Source: an uncultured Ruminococcus sp. (GTDB lineage: Bacteria > Bacillota > Clostridia > Monoglobales > Monoglobaceae). From it: 44,428 nucleotides of DNA. A model generated the notes under the pieces. It did not search any database. It was given only the letters and a program-made list of their open reading frames with translations, and was not told the DNA's origin. The stretch is from positions 1 through 44,428 of the forward strand of contig CACXES010000148.1 in the NCBI GenBank assembly GCA_902766745.1, written 5' to 3'. Of the stretch, positions 25,730 to 35,577 are shown in pieces; position 1 is the stretch's first letter; the number at the start of each line of letters is the position of its first letter. The translations under genes and the position numbers were made by a program.

Positions 25730-25771
25730 TTGACAACAATCGAATTATGAAGTATCATAAATCTATGATAC
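25730..25771 (+). promoter_or_regulatory. asnA promoter overlapped by a palindromic operator
   Basis: TTGACA (25730-25735), 17 bp, TATCAT (25753-25758). A perfect inverted repeat GTATCATA-AATC-TATGATAC (25752-25771) lies on the -10 box and start site, which is ideal for repressor binding. The regulator is unknown. Confidence 0.7.
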
Positions 25772-25795
25772 GAATAACTTCGGGGAGGTTTTAGG

Positions 25796-26806
25796 ATGAG
25801 CAGAACTGTTATTCCTGACGGATATAAATCCACGCTCGGTATGTATGATACCCAGACGGCAATTGAATATATCAAGAAAATGTTTGTGCAGCATTTTACC
25901 GCTGCGCTTAACTTAAAAAGAGTGTCGGCTCCGTTATTTGTAAGAACGGACAGCGGACTTAACGACAATCTGAACGGGGTGGAGAGGCCGGTTTCCTTTG
26001 ATATTCCGGACGCGGACGGCACCGAGGCGCAGGTGGTTCACTCCCTTGCGAAATGGAAGCGTATGGCACTTAAAAAGTACAGCTTCAACGTCGGCAAGGG
26101 ACTTTATACCGATATGAACGCAATTCGCCGCGATGAAGAGCTGAGTAATATTCACTCGGTCTATGTTGACCAGTGGGATTGGTGTAAGGTGATAGACAAG
26201 ACAGACAGAAATGAGGAGTTTTTGAAGGATACCGTTCGGAAAATAGTAAACGCTGTGTGCGACACCTTAGACGAGGTAAAAGCAAAGTATCCGACGGTCA
26301 AAACCGAGATTTGCCGTGAGGTTAAGTTCATTAAAACTCAGGAGCTTGAGGATATGTATCCCGACAAAACGCCCAAGGAGAGGGAGAATCTTATCGCACG
26401 GGAGTTTGGTACGGTGTTTGTTATGCAGATAGGCGATGTTCTGAATTCCGGCGAGAAGCATGACGGACGCGCCCCGGACTATGACGATTGGAAGCTGAAC
26501 GGCGATATAATTATATGGAATGACGTTTTGCAGTCGGCGTTTGAAATTTCGTCCATGGGTATTCGGGTAAGCCCCGAGTCTTTGGCGGAGCAGCTTAAGG
26601 CGGCAGGCTGCGAGGAGCGGCGTGAGCTGCCGTTCCACAAGGCGCTGCTGGCAGGGGAGCTGCCCTTTACAATAGGCGGCGGAATAGGTCAGTCACGAGT
26701 GTGTATGCTGCTTTTGGGAAAGGCGCATATCGGCGAGGTACAGTGCTCCGTGTGGGATAAGGAGACGCTGGAGATTTGCAGGGCGGCAGGAGTTGAAATT
26801 TTATAA
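25796..26806 (+). CDS. asnA: Aspartate-ammonia ligase (asparagine synthetase A)
   Basis: 336 residues, full length. It is a class II aminoacyl-tRNA-synthetase-like enzyme making asparagine from aspartate, ammonia and ATP. Family blocks are visible: YIKKMFVQHFTAALNLKRVS, LNGVERPVSFDI, HSLAKWKRMALKKY, HSVYVDQWDWCKVI and the C-terminal GGGIGQSRVCMLLLGKAHIGE. ATG 25796 has GGGGAGG ten bases upstream. The palindrome over its promoter suggests repression, plausibly by nitrogen or asparagine status. It opens a nitrogen block followed by a PII-like gene. Confidence 0.97.
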   Translation: MSRTVIPDGYKSTLGMYDTQTAIEYIKKMFVQHFTAALNLKRVSAPLFVRTDSGLNDNLNGVERPVSFDIPDADGTEAQVVHSLAKWKRMALKKYSFNVGKGLYTDMNAIRRDEELSNIHSVYVDQWDWCKVIDKTDRNEEFLKDTVRKIVNAVCDTLDEVKAKYPTVKTEICREVKFIKTQELEDMYPDKTPKERENLIAREFGTVFVMQIGDVLNSGEKHDGRAPDYDDWKLNGDIIIWNDVLQSAFEISSMGIRVSPESLAEQLKAAGCEERRELPFHKALLAGELPFTIGGGIGQSRVCMLLLGKAHIGEVQCSVWDKETLEICRAAGVEIL

Positions 26807-26815
26807 AGGGAATTT

Positions 26816-26843
26816 GGGGGCGTATTTTATATGCCCTCTTTTT
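26816..26843 (+). terminator. Terminator after asnA
   Basis: GGGGCGTAT pairs with ATATGCCCT and is followed by CTTTTT. Confidence 0.75.
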
Positions 26844-26880
26844 ATGCGGAGAATGAAAATAAAAATCGGAGGCGATATAT

Positions 26881-27246
26881 ATGATTCAGATAGTGATTGT
26901 GCTGAACAAGACCGAGAGCTTGGACGAGTTGATTCAAAAGCTGGCGGAGAACGGAATATCGGGCGGAACCATACTCGACAGTTATGGCATGGCACGTTCT
27001 TTAAGGGGCGAAGACGATAATCCGCTGTTCAGTATGTTCAAGGAGTTCGTGGATCTCGATAACAACGGCAGCAAGGTCATATTTATGATTGCGGAGGAGG
27101 CGCAGGTGCGTACCGTATCGAGGGTTGTGAATGAAGTTACGGGAGGATTGCAGAATCCGAATACCGGGATAATGTTCTGCACACCCGTTGTATACATAGA
27201 GGGTCTGCACAAGAACGGGGAGAAAAGCAAAAACGGAGAGGAGTAG
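26881..27246 (+). CDS. PII-like (nitrogen regulatory P-II superfamily) protein
   Basis: 121 residues of ferredoxin-like PII fold. It opens MIQIVIVLNKTESLDELIQK with GISGGTILDSYGMAR, where classical PII proteins have their first beta-alpha-beta unit. The loop after it is short and acidic and lacks the Tyr51 uridylylation signature, so this is a PII-like protein, not GlnB/GlnK. Such proteins bind small ligands and regulate neighbours. Nearby asnA and gdhA make an ammonia-related role plausible, but that is inference. GGAGG precedes ATG 26881. The aldo/keto reductase starts 3 bp after its stop. Confidence 0.75.
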   Translation: MIQIVIVLNKTESLDELIQKLAENGISGGTILDSYGMARSLRGEDDNPLFSMFKEFVDLDNNGSKVIFMIAEEAQVRTVSRVVNEVTGGLQNPNTGIMFCTPVVYIEGLHKNGEKSKNGEE

Positions 27247-27249
27247 AGT

Positions 27250-28425
27250 ATGCGTTACCGTGAGGATAAAAGATTTGGGAATAAGCTGTCGCAGCTGGGC
27301 TTTGGATGTATGAGGTTTACCAAAAAGATGGGGGCGATTGACCGTGAGAAGGCGGAGAGGGAATTGCTGCGTGCCATCGAGGGTGGAGTGAATTATTTTG
27401 ACACGGCGTACATATATCCGGGGAGCGAGGCTGCACTCGGCGCTTTTTTGGCAAAAGGCTATCGTGACAGGGTAAACATTGCCACCAAGCTGCCCCATTA
27501 CATAGTAAAAAGGATATCCGATGCGGATAAAATTTTTGCGGAGGAGCTGTCGAGGCTGCAAACGGATTATATAGACTATTACCTTATGCATATGCTGACG
27601 GGAATCGAGAGCTGGGAGCGTATGGTAAATATGGGCATCAAGGACTGGATTGTTCGGCACAAGGCTGACGGAAGCATAAAAAGAATAGGCTTCTCGTATC
27701 ACGGCGGAGCGGAGGGCTTTCTGAAAATTTTGGATGCCTATGACTGGGACTTTTGTCAGATACAGTTCAACTATATGGACGAAAACAGCCAGGCAGGACT
27801 TTCGGGACTTCGTGCCGCAGCGGCGAGGAATATCCCCGTCATAATTATGGAGCCGCTGCGCGGCGGCAGGCTTGCGGACGGAATCCCCAAGGGTGCGAAG
27901 GATATTTTCGCCGCCCGTCCCGAGGGCAGAAGCCCGGCGGAATGGGGGCTGCGCTGGATATGGAATCACCCGGAGGTGACGGTGGTGCTGTCGGGCATGA
28001 ATTCCATGGAGCAGGTCGAGGAGAACCTGCGTATTGCGTCCGAGACTGAGCCGGATTCCATGAGCGAGAGTGAGCTTGCGGTCTTTGACGAGGTTCGGAG
28101 GGAGATAAACAAAAGCGTAAAGGTGCCATGCACCGGCTGCGGCTACTGTATGCCATGTCCGCAGGGGGTGGACATTCCCACCTGCTTCCGCTGCTATAAC
28201 GTGCGGTTTTCGGACGGATGGTTCAACGGTATGAGGGAGTACATTATGTGTACAACTTTGAAAAATGTCAGAACAAATGCATCACTCTGCATAAAATGCG
28301 GAAAGTGTGAAAAGCATTGTCCTCAGTCGATTAAAATACGAGATGAGCTTGAAAATGTCAGGAAAAAGATGGAGGGCGCAGCGTATAAGGCGGTGCGTGC
28401 CGCATCGAGGATAGTAAAATTTTAG
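27250..28425 (+). CDS. Aldo/keto reductase with C-terminal [4Fe-4S] ferredoxin domain
   Basis: 391 residues. The TIM-barrel AKR part (about 1-280) has FDTAYIYPGSE (catalytic Asp/Tyr), TKLP (Lys) and YYLMHML (His). A Cys-rich tail follows: CTGCGYCMPCPQGVDIP and CIKCGKCEKHCPQS (two 4Fe-4S-type clusters). Such proteins are common in Clostridia; substrate and electron donor are not established, and ferredoxin-linked reduction is inferred. It is coupled to the PII-like gene by a 3-bp gap and ended by the hairpin at 28453. Confidence 0.93.
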   Translation: MRYREDKRFGNKLSQLGFGCMRFTKKMGAIDREKAERELLRAIEGGVNYFDTAYIYPGSEAALGAFLAKGYRDRVNIATKLPHYIVKRISDADKIFAEELSRLQTDYIDYYLMHMLTGIESWERMVNMGIKDWIVRHKADGSIKRIGFSYHGGAEGFLKILDAYDWDFCQIQFNYMDENSQAGLSGLRAAAARNIPVIIMEPLRGGRLADGIPKGAKDIFAARPEGRSPAEWGLRWIWNHPEVTVVLSGMNSMEQVEENLRIASETEPDSMSESELAVFDEVRREINKSVKVPCTGCGYCMPCPQGVDIPTCFRCYNVRFSDGWFNGMREYIMCTTLKNVRTNASLCIKCGKCEKHCPQSIKIRDELENVRKKMEGAAYKAVRAASRIVKF

Positions 28426-28452
28426 AACTATGTCCCGTTTTGCGGCGGTTAA

Positions 28453-28490
28453 ATCCCGGTGTAGGTTGATATACGCCGGGATATTTTTTT
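28453..28490 (+). terminator. Terminator after aldo/keto reductase
   Basis: ATCCCGG (28453-28459) pairs with CCGGGAT (28476-28482) with extra TGTA/TATA pairing, followed by seven or more T. Confidence 0.9.
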
Positions 28491-28559
28491 GCTATTCAGA
28501 CATATTTTGTAAAATAAATAAAAAAATTAAGATTTGTAAAAATTTTTTTTCAAAAAAAG

Positions 28560-28588
28560 TTGCGAATATGATATTTATGTGCTATAAT
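28560..28588 (+). promoter_or_regulatory. Promoter of nfnAB
   Basis: TTGCGA (28560-28565), 17 bp, TATAAT (28583-28588), with about 70 nt of 5' UTR. Confidence 0.7.
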
Positions 28589-28663
28589 TATTCAGTTAAT
28601 ATCTTAAATAATGGGAGCATAGGGTTAAAATATGTTCTGAAATAATATCGGAGGTGCGTTGGT

Positions 28664-29509
28664 TTGTTTAAGATTGTAAAAAAAAGGCGCTTGAATCCGT
28701 CGGTATCACTGATTGAGGTTGAAGCACCGTATATTGCAAGAAAGGCGGAACCCGGTCAGTTTATCATTTTGAGAATTGATGAGCACGGCGAAAGGATACC
28801 GTTTACTATTGCCGATTTCGATCGTGAGGTCGGAACGGTTACGGTTATATTCCAGATTGTCGGCGAGAGCACCGAAAGACTGAATGAACTTGAGGAGGGG
28901 GATTTCCTCCTTGACTTTGTTGGGCCTCTTGGCGTTGCTTCTCACTTTGACGGGGTGAAGACGGCTGCCGTTATCGGCGGCGGTCTCGGTACGGCAATTG
29001 CGTATCCGCAGGCGAAAAAGCTTCATTCCATGGGCGTGCGCGTTGATATGATAAACGGCTTCAGAAATTCCGACCTGATAATATTAGAGGAGGAGTGTGC
29101 GGCTGCGTGCACGAATCTTTATACCATGACGGATGACGGCTCAAACGGCAACGGCGGCTTTGTTACCGCTAAGCTTGAGGAGCTTATAAATGCCGGTGAG
29201 AAGTATGATGTGGTTATCGCCATAGGTCCGCTTGTCATGATGAAGGCGGTCTGCGAGCTGACTAAGAAATACGATATAAAGACGATTGTCAGCATGAATC
29301 CCGTTATGATTGACGGTACGGGAATGTGCGGCGGCTGTCGTGTAACGGTCGGCGGCGAAACCAAGTTTGCCTGCGTTGACGGCCCCGACTTTGACGGACA
29401 TCTGGTTGACTTTGACCAGGCGATTCGCCGTTCAAAGATGTTCTCCAAGGAAGAGAGACAAAGTCGCGAAAATCATCATTGCAGACTGGAGGGAATGCAA
29501 AATGCCTAA
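28664..29509 (+). CDS. nfnA: NfnA: FAD/[2Fe-2S] subunit of NADH-dependent ferredoxin:NADP+ oxidoreductase
   Basis: 281 residues. The N-terminal FAD domain has RIPFTIADFD, and the NAD-binding part has IGGGLGTAIAYP. A C-terminal cysteine cluster for 2Fe-2S follows (GTGMCGGCRVTVGGETKFACVDGPDF). Without nfnB the same fold is a dihydroorotate dehydrogenase electron-transfer subunit. The overlap with nfnB here identifies Nfn, which couples NADH plus reduced ferredoxin to NADPH formation by electron bifurcation. Start TTG 28664, with GGAGG nine bases upstream. Its last eight bases overlap nfnB. Confidence 0.93.
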   Translation: MFKIVKKRRLNPSVSLIEVEAPYIARKAEPGQFIILRIDEHGERIPFTIADFDREVGTVTVIFQIVGESTERLNELEEGDFLLDFVGPLGVASHFDGVKTAAVIGGGLGTAIAYPQAKKLHSMGVRVDMINGFRNSDLIILEEECAAACTNLYTMTDDGSNGNGGFVTAKLEELINAGEKYDVVIAIGPLVMMKAVCELTKKYDIKTIVSMNPVMIDGTGMCGGCRVTVGGETKFACVDGPDFDGHLVDFDQAIRRSKMFSKEERQSRENHHCRLEGMQNA

Positions 29510-30896
29510 TATGTCACCGAATAAGCTGCCCATACCCGAGCAGGATCCGAATGTAAGAAATAAGAATTTTAAAGAGGTTTCCCTCGGATACACAGAGGAG
29601 ATGGCGGTTGAGGAAGCGCAGCGCTGCTTGAACTGCAAGCATAAGCCGTGCATGAGCGGCTGCCCCGTAAATGTTAAGATTCCCGAGTTTATCGCTCTTA
29701 TCGCAGAGAGAAAGTTCAAGGAAGCATATCTGAAGATTCAGGAGACAAGCTCTCTGCCCGCTGTATGCGGCAGAGTCTGCCCTCAGGAGAATCAGTGTGA
29801 GAAGCACTGTGTCAGGGGTATAAAGGGCGAGTCTGTCGGAATCGGAAGACTTGAGAGATTTGCGGCGGACTGGTACATGAAGAATTGTGACGACGAGCCC
29901 GAAAAGCCTCAGCCCAACGGCAAGAAGGTTGCGATTGTCGGCGCAGGCCCGGCAGGGCTCACCTGTGCGGGAGACTTGGCGAAGATGGGTTATTCCGTCT
30001 CCGTTTTCGAAGCCTTTCACACTGCCGGCGGCGTGCTGGTTTACGGTATTCCGGAGTTCAGACTGCCTAAGGATATAGTTAAAAGAGAGGTCGAGAAGCT
30101 TAAGAGCATCGGCGTGGATATCAGAACCGATATGGTTATCGGTAAGGTTCTGTCGGTTGACGAGCTGCTCGGCGAGGAGGGCTTTGATGCTGTGTTTATC
30201 GGCACGGGCGCAGGTCTTCCGTCGTTCATGAATATTGAGGGTGAGAACCTAAACGGCGTATATTCCGCAAACGAGTTTTTAACCCGTATCAATCTTATGA
30301 AGGCTTATAAATTCCCGGACTATGAAACGCCGATTTACATGGGTAAAAATGTCGTTGTTGTCGGCGGCGGAAACGTTGCCATGGATGCGGCAAGATCCGC
30401 TAAGCGTCTCGGTGCCGAGAATGTAAGCATTGTGTACAGAAGAAGTGAAGAGGAAATGCCCGCCCGCCGCGAGGAGATTCACCACGCGAAGGAGGAGGGA
30501 ATCGACTTCAAGCTGCTTTGCAACCCCACAAGGATTATCGGTACCGAGGACGGCTGGTCAAAGAGTGTGGAATGTATCCGCATGGAGCTGGGCGAGCCGG
30601 ACGCCTCCGGGCGCAGACGTCCCGTGGCGGTCGAGGGCAGTGAATTTACCGTTGATGCCGAGGTTGTTATTATTGCGATAGGTCAGTCGCCGAATCCGCT
30701 TATAAAGAACACGACACCTGACCTCGAAACCAATGCCCGAGGCTGTATCGTTGCGAAGGATGAGAGCGGAGCTACCACCAAGCAGGGCGTATGGGCAGGC
30801 GGCGACGCCGTAACCGGCGCAGCAACGGTAATCCTCGCTATGGGTGCCGGCAAGAGTGCGGCTGCCGCAATCGACGAGTACCTTAAAAATAAATAA
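29502..30896 (+). CDS. nfnB: NfnB: NADPH/FAD/[4Fe-4S] subunit (GltA-like)
   Basis: 464 residues, homologous to the small subunit of glutamate synthase. N-terminal Cys clusters for two 4Fe-4S centres are CLNCKHKPCMSGCPVNVKIP and CGRVCPQENQCEKHC. FAD-binding VAIVGAGPAGLTCAGDLA and NADPH-binding VVVGGGNVAMDAARSAKRLG follow, then a C-terminal GGDAVTGAATVILAMGAGK. Start ATG 29502, with GGAGG nine bases upstream; longer in-frame starts lie inside nfnA. With NfnA it forms the bifurcating transhydrogenase, and gdhA, an NADPH consumer, is 85 bp downstream. Confidence 0.94.
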   Translation: MPNMSPNKLPIPEQDPNVRNKNFKEVSLGYTEEMAVEEAQRCLNCKHKPCMSGCPVNVKIPEFIALIAERKFKEAYLKIQETSSLPAVCGRVCPQENQCEKHCVRGIKGESVGIGRLERFAADWYMKNCDDEPEKPQPNGKKVAIVGAGPAGLTCAGDLAKMGYSVSVFEAFHTAGGVLVYGIPEFRLPKDIVKREVEKLKSIGVDIRTDMVIGKVLSVDELLGEEGFDAVFIGTGAGLPSFMNIEGENLNGVYSANEFLTRINLMKAYKFPDYETPIYMGKNVVVVGGGNVAMDAARSAKRLGAENVSIVYRRSEEEMPARREEIHHAKEEGIDFKLLCNPTRIIGTEDGWSKSVECIRMELGEPDASGRRRPVAVEGSEFTVDAEVVIIAIGQSPNPLIKNTTPDLETNARGCIVAKDESGATTKQGVWAGGDAVTGAATVILAMGAGKSAAAAIDEYLKNK

Positions 30897-30908
30897 GAGA
30901 AAAATTAA

Positions 30909-32327
<1,419 letters not shown>

Positions 32328-32347
32328 TTATGAATAAAATGTCTTTT

Positions 32348-32370
32348 GCGGACGGAGTTTTTCCGTCCGC
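32348..32370 (+). terminator. Hairpin after gdhA
   Basis: GCGGACGGA-gtttt-TCCGTCCGC, a nine-bp perfect stem, but without a T-run. Confidence 0.55.
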
Positions 32371-32375
32371 ATGGG

Positions 32376-32420
32376 ACATATAATTAATATTCCCGCATAA
32401 CGGGAATACTAATTATATGT
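32376..32420. repeat. Long near-perfect inverted repeat between gdhA and nudF
   Basis: Arms 32376-32395 and 32401-32420 pair at 19 of 20 positions around the loop CATAA. The ends read ACATATAATTA..TAATTATATGT and the tip reads ATTCCCG..CGGGAAT. It may be an mRNA stabiliser, an operator or a small mobile repeat. No T-run follows. The inner -10-like TATAAT cannot be assigned. Confidence 0.7.
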
Positions 32421-32446
32421 TCGTTAATGCAAGAAGGGGATAAGTT

Positions 32447-32479
32447 ATGATATATAAGGGGATCAGCTATGATATATAA
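32447..32479 (+). CDS. 10-codon leader ORF overlapping the nudF start
   Basis: ATG 32447 encodes MIYKGISYDI and stops at 32479, past the nudF ATG at 32469. It arose because GGGGATAAG-TT-ATGATATATAA and GGGGATCAG-CT-ATGATATATAA are tandem copies of the initiation region. It may couple translation to nudF or be a by-product. Confidence 0.4.
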   Translation: MIYKGISYDI

Positions 32480-33020
32480 TGAAAAAACAGTTTCATCAAA
32501 GACAATGTTCAGCGGAAAGATTGTAAAATTAAATGTAGATGAGGTCGTTATGCCGGGCGGAAAAATCACAACCCGTGAGATTGTTGAGCATCCGGGCGGT
32601 GTGGGGATTGTTGCTGTCACGGATGATGACGAAATTATACTGGTTCGTCAGTACAGAAAGGCGATAGATGCCGCAATCTATGAAATTCCGGCAGGGAAGC
32701 TGGACCCGGGTGAGGAGCACCGCAGCTGCGGCCTGCGTGAGCTTGGCGAGGAGACGGGAATGACGGCGGAGACCTTTGAATACATGGGCTTTATCTATCC
32801 TTCGCCGGGCTTTACCAACGAGGTAACTCATGTTTACCTTGCGCAGGGCTTGACCCGGGGACAGGCACATCCCGACGAGGACGAATTTTTGGAAATAGAG
32901 AAAATCCCGTTTGAAAAGGCATACGACATGGTCATGGCAGGCGAAATCAATGACGCAAAATCAGTGTTCGGAATATTAAAATACGAAGCGATAAAGCGGA
33001 GGCGAGGTCATGGAGAATAA
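32469..33020 (+). CDS. nudF: ADP-ribose pyrophosphatase, NUDIX hydrolase
   Basis: 183 residues. The Nudix box GKLDPGEEHRSCGLRELGEETGM (G-x5-E-x7-RE-x2-EE-x-G) is intact, preceded by VRQYRKAIDAAIYEIPAGKL, the YffH/NudF-type substrate region. The following YPSPGFTNEVTHVYLA is typical of ADP-ribose pyrophosphatases. It cleaves ADP-ribose to AMP and ribose-5-phosphate. Its initiation region is duplicated (see 32447). The last bases overlap zapA by 11, so the two are translationally coupled. Confidence 0.92.
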   Translation: MIYNEKTVSSKTMFSGKIVKLNVDEVVMPGGKITTREIVEHPGGVGIVAVTDDDEIILVRQYRKAIDAAIYEIPAGKLDPGEEHRSCGLRELGEETGMTAETFEYMGFIYPSPGFTNEVTHVYLAQGLTRGQAHPDEDEFLEIEKIPFEKAYDMVMAGEINDAKSVFGILKYEAIKRRRGHGE

Positions 33021-33420
33021 AAAGGTCGAGGTAAAGATAAATAATATCGAATACACTTTGGTCACCAATGAGCCGGAGGAATATGTTCAGAGGGTGGCAC
33101 TTCTGGTTAACAAGCGTATGAACGAAATAGGCGAGGCTTCGCCCCAGCTCAGTACGGCGATGAAGGCTGTGCTTACCGCTATTAACCTTGCGGATTCTTG
33201 CCTTAAGACCGAGGGGGTCTTAGACAATCTGCGCAGTGAGCTTAAGGGCTACATGGAGGAGGCAAAGGGCCTCGGGACGGAGCTTGAGGAGAAGCGGCTG
33301 GAGGTTGAAAAGCTGCGTGAGGATGTACATAAGCTCCAGATTGACCTTGCCAAGAGAGAGACGGAGCTGTCGAGCCTGCGCAGAAGTGCGCAGCAGGGCA
33401 GAGGCATGGGCGGAGCGTAA
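33010..33420 (+). CDS. zapA: Cell division protein ZapA
   Basis: 136 residues. A ZapA domain (MENKKVEVKINNIEYTLVTN, then PEEYVQRVALLVNKRMNEI) is followed by a long coiled coil (about 75-125: ELEEKRLEVEKLREDVHKLQ). It bundles FtsZ protofilaments at midcell. The start overlaps nudF by 11 bases with SD GGAGGCGAGG. The Gly/Arg-rich tail is short. The next gene, a U32 family protein, is 32 bp away, an order seen in other Bacillota. Confidence 0.9.
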   Translation: MENKKVEVKINNIEYTLVTNEPEEYVQRVALLVNKRMNEIGEASPQLSTAMKAVLTAINLADSCLKTEGVLDNLRSELKGYMEEAKGLGTELEEKRLEVEKLREDVHKLQIDLAKRETELSSLRRSAQQGRGMGGA

Positions 33421-33451
33421 CAGTATTTCTGAAAGGTGAGGTGTTGCCGCT

Positions 33452-35503
33452 ATGGAGCTTCTTGCGCCTGCGGGGACGATTGAGTGTGTGCGTGCCGCTG
33501 TGGACAGTGGTGCGGATGCGGTATATTTCGGCGGTCGCGGCTTCGGAGCGAGGAGCTTCGCCGGGAATTTGACCGATGATGAGATTTTTGATGCGGCAGA
33601 ATACTGTCATTTGCGCGGCGCTCGGGCGTATGTAACGGTAAACACCCTGGCATTTGACAGGGAATTTAATGAGCTTGAGCGGTATGTAAGGCTGTTGACC
33701 GAAGCGGCGGTTGACGGTGTTATCGTACAGGATTTGGGAGTTTTAAGATATATACGCGAAATATCGCCGGATATGGAGCTTCACGCCAGTACACAGATGA
33801 CGGTTCATTCCGCAGACGGAGTCCGTACCCTTGAAAAAATGGGCATAAGCCGTGTGGTTTTGGCGAGAGAGCTGACCGGAGAGGAAATAAGAAAAATTTC
33901 AGATTCCACGGATGTTGAACTCGAGGTGTTTGTACACGGAGCCATGTGTATGTCCTATTCCGGGCAGTGCCTGATGAGCAGCGTGATAGGCGGCAGAAGC
34001 GGAAACCGAGGCAAGTGTGCACAGCCCTGCCGTCTGACATACTCGGGCGGCGGTGACGAGCGACACTATCTCAGCCTTAAGGATATGTCCTATGCCGCCC
34101 ATATTTCGGAGCTTGAGAATATGGGCGTTGCCTCACTTAAAATAGAGGGCAGAATGAAAAGTGCCGCCTATGTTTCGGCGGTGACGGGGATTTACAGGCG
34201 GCTTATAGACGAAAAGCGTCTGCCGACTGCGGAGGAGACGGAGCGGCTGAACAGCATTTTTTACCGTGGCGGCCTGACGGACGGATATTTTACCGGCAGA
34301 ACGGGAAAAAATATGTTTGCTTTTGATAAGCCGGATAACCCGTATCTGAGAAATAACGGAGAGGAAGCTCCCCCCGAGAGTCGGCGCAGAGGTGCGGATA
34401 TTTCGGCGGTCTTTGCTGAGGGTGAGCCTCCGAGGATAAAAATATCTTGCGGCGGAGCCTGCGCCGAGGTTTGCGGAGATACGCACTGTACAGCGGCACA
34501 GAACAGGCCGCTGACGGAGGAGAGTGCGGCGGCACAGCTTGAAAAGCTCGGCGGAACGCCGTTTTATGCGGAAAATATAAGTGTGGACATAAAGGGCAGG
34601 CCGTATCTGTCGGTGTCGGCACTGAATAATCTGCGGCGTAGTGCCGTGGCGGCTTTGGAGGTTGAAATTTTAAAGGGCTTCGGCTCAAAGCGGTTAAATC
34701 AAGCGAAAAAATTAATCAAGACAGACAAGCGGCAATTTGAGGGCTTTACCTGCTCGGTTATGAATATTGACCAGTACCGTGCCGTATGTGAGGCGGATTT
34801 TAAAAGAATTTATGTGCCTCTGCATATTGCGGAGCAGAATACGGCGGAGCTTTTAGGGGATAAGGACAGAATTGTTATCACACCGCCGGTAATTGTCAGT
34901 GATTCTCGGCGAGGAGAGTATAGGCGGCGTATGTCGGCAATGCTTGAAGCCGGTTTTCATGCGGCGGAGGTTTCGACCGTTGACGGAATTGCGCTTACTG
35001 AGGGGTTTGTGCGGTTCGGCGGATTTCGGATGAATATTGCCAACAGCCGTGCCGCGGCAGAGGCGGCGGCCATGGGACTTTGCGGAGTTTGCCTGTCGCC
35101 GGAGCTGAATTTAGGTCAGCTCAGGGATATTGTATCACCCTGTCGGACGGAGGCGGTGGTTTACGGACGGCTTCCGCTTATGCTCACAAAGAACTGTATA
35201 TCGGCGAATATGGATAAATGCCCGTGTGGTGACGGCGGCGAAATGACCGACCGTACCGGGAGAAGGTTTCCGATTGTTCGTGACGGTGATATTTGCGCAA
35301 GCGTGGTTTTAAACTCCGTTCCGCTGTATATGGCAGATAAAAAGAAAGAGATTTGCAATGTCGGCGTTAATCTGCTCAGACTTATATTTACGGCAGAGTC
35401 GCCGGAGGATTGCATAAAAATATATAACGACTATAAGCACGGTGCAGGGACGCCGGACTTTGAATTTACAAGGCTTCAGCTTTTGAAGGGAGCTTTGGCG
35501 TAG
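33452..35503 (+). CDS. U32 peptidase-family protein with DUF3656 (RlhA-like)
   Basis: 683 residues. The N-terminal U32 domain (MELLAPAGTIECVRAAVDSG) carries ELEVFVHGAMCMSYSGQC and then NRGKCAQPCRL, giving conserved Cys residues. A long C-terminal half matches the DUF3656-containing members. The length and layout are those of E. coli RlhA (YdcP), which hydroxylates a cytidine of 23S rRNA; relatives TrhP/TrhO act on tRNA U34. A peptidase role is historical. I favour RNA hydroxylation, by inference. AAAGGTGAGG precedes ATG 33452. It continues the nudF-zapA operon. Confidence 0.85.
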   Translation: MELLAPAGTIECVRAAVDSGADAVYFGGRGFGARSFAGNLTDDEIFDAAEYCHLRGARAYVTVNTLAFDREFNELERYVRLLTEAAVDGVIVQDLGVLRYIREISPDMELHASTQMTVHSADGVRTLEKMGISRVVLARELTGEEIRKISDSTDVELEVFVHGAMCMSYSGQCLMSSVIGGRSGNRGKCAQPCRLTYSGGGDERHYLSLKDMSYAAHISELENMGVASLKIEGRMKSAAYVSAVTGIYRRLIDEKRLPTAEETERLNSIFYRGGLTDGYFTGRTGKNMFAFDKPDNPYLRNNGEEAPPESRRRGADISAVFAEGEPPRIKISCGGACAEVCGDTHCTAAQNRPLTEESAAAQLEKLGGTPFYAENISVDIKGRPYLSVSALNNLRRSAVAALEVEILKGFGSKRLNQAKKLIKTDKRQFEGFTCSVMNIDQYRAVCEADFKRIYVPLHIAEQNTAELLGDKDRIVITPPVIVSDSRRGEYRRRMSAMLEAGFHAAEVSTVDGIALTEGFVRFGGFRMNIANSRAAAEAAAMGLCGVCLSPELNLGQLRDIVSPCRTEAVVYGRLPLMLTKNCISANMDKCPCGDGGEMTDRTGRRFPIVRDGDICASVVLNSVPLYMADKKKEICNVGVNLLRLIFTAESPEDCIKIYNDYKHGAGTPDFEFTRLQLLKGALA

Positions 35504-35577
35504 GGTTCGGAATATTCGGGTTTGCTGTGAAGGACGGTTAATCGACCGTGTTGAATAAAAAGAAAAGGATGATGAAA

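Noticed and set aside
32348-32420. Two hairpins after gdhA as strong intrinsic terminators
   Set aside because: Neither is followed by a T-run, so only a weak or processing role is supported.
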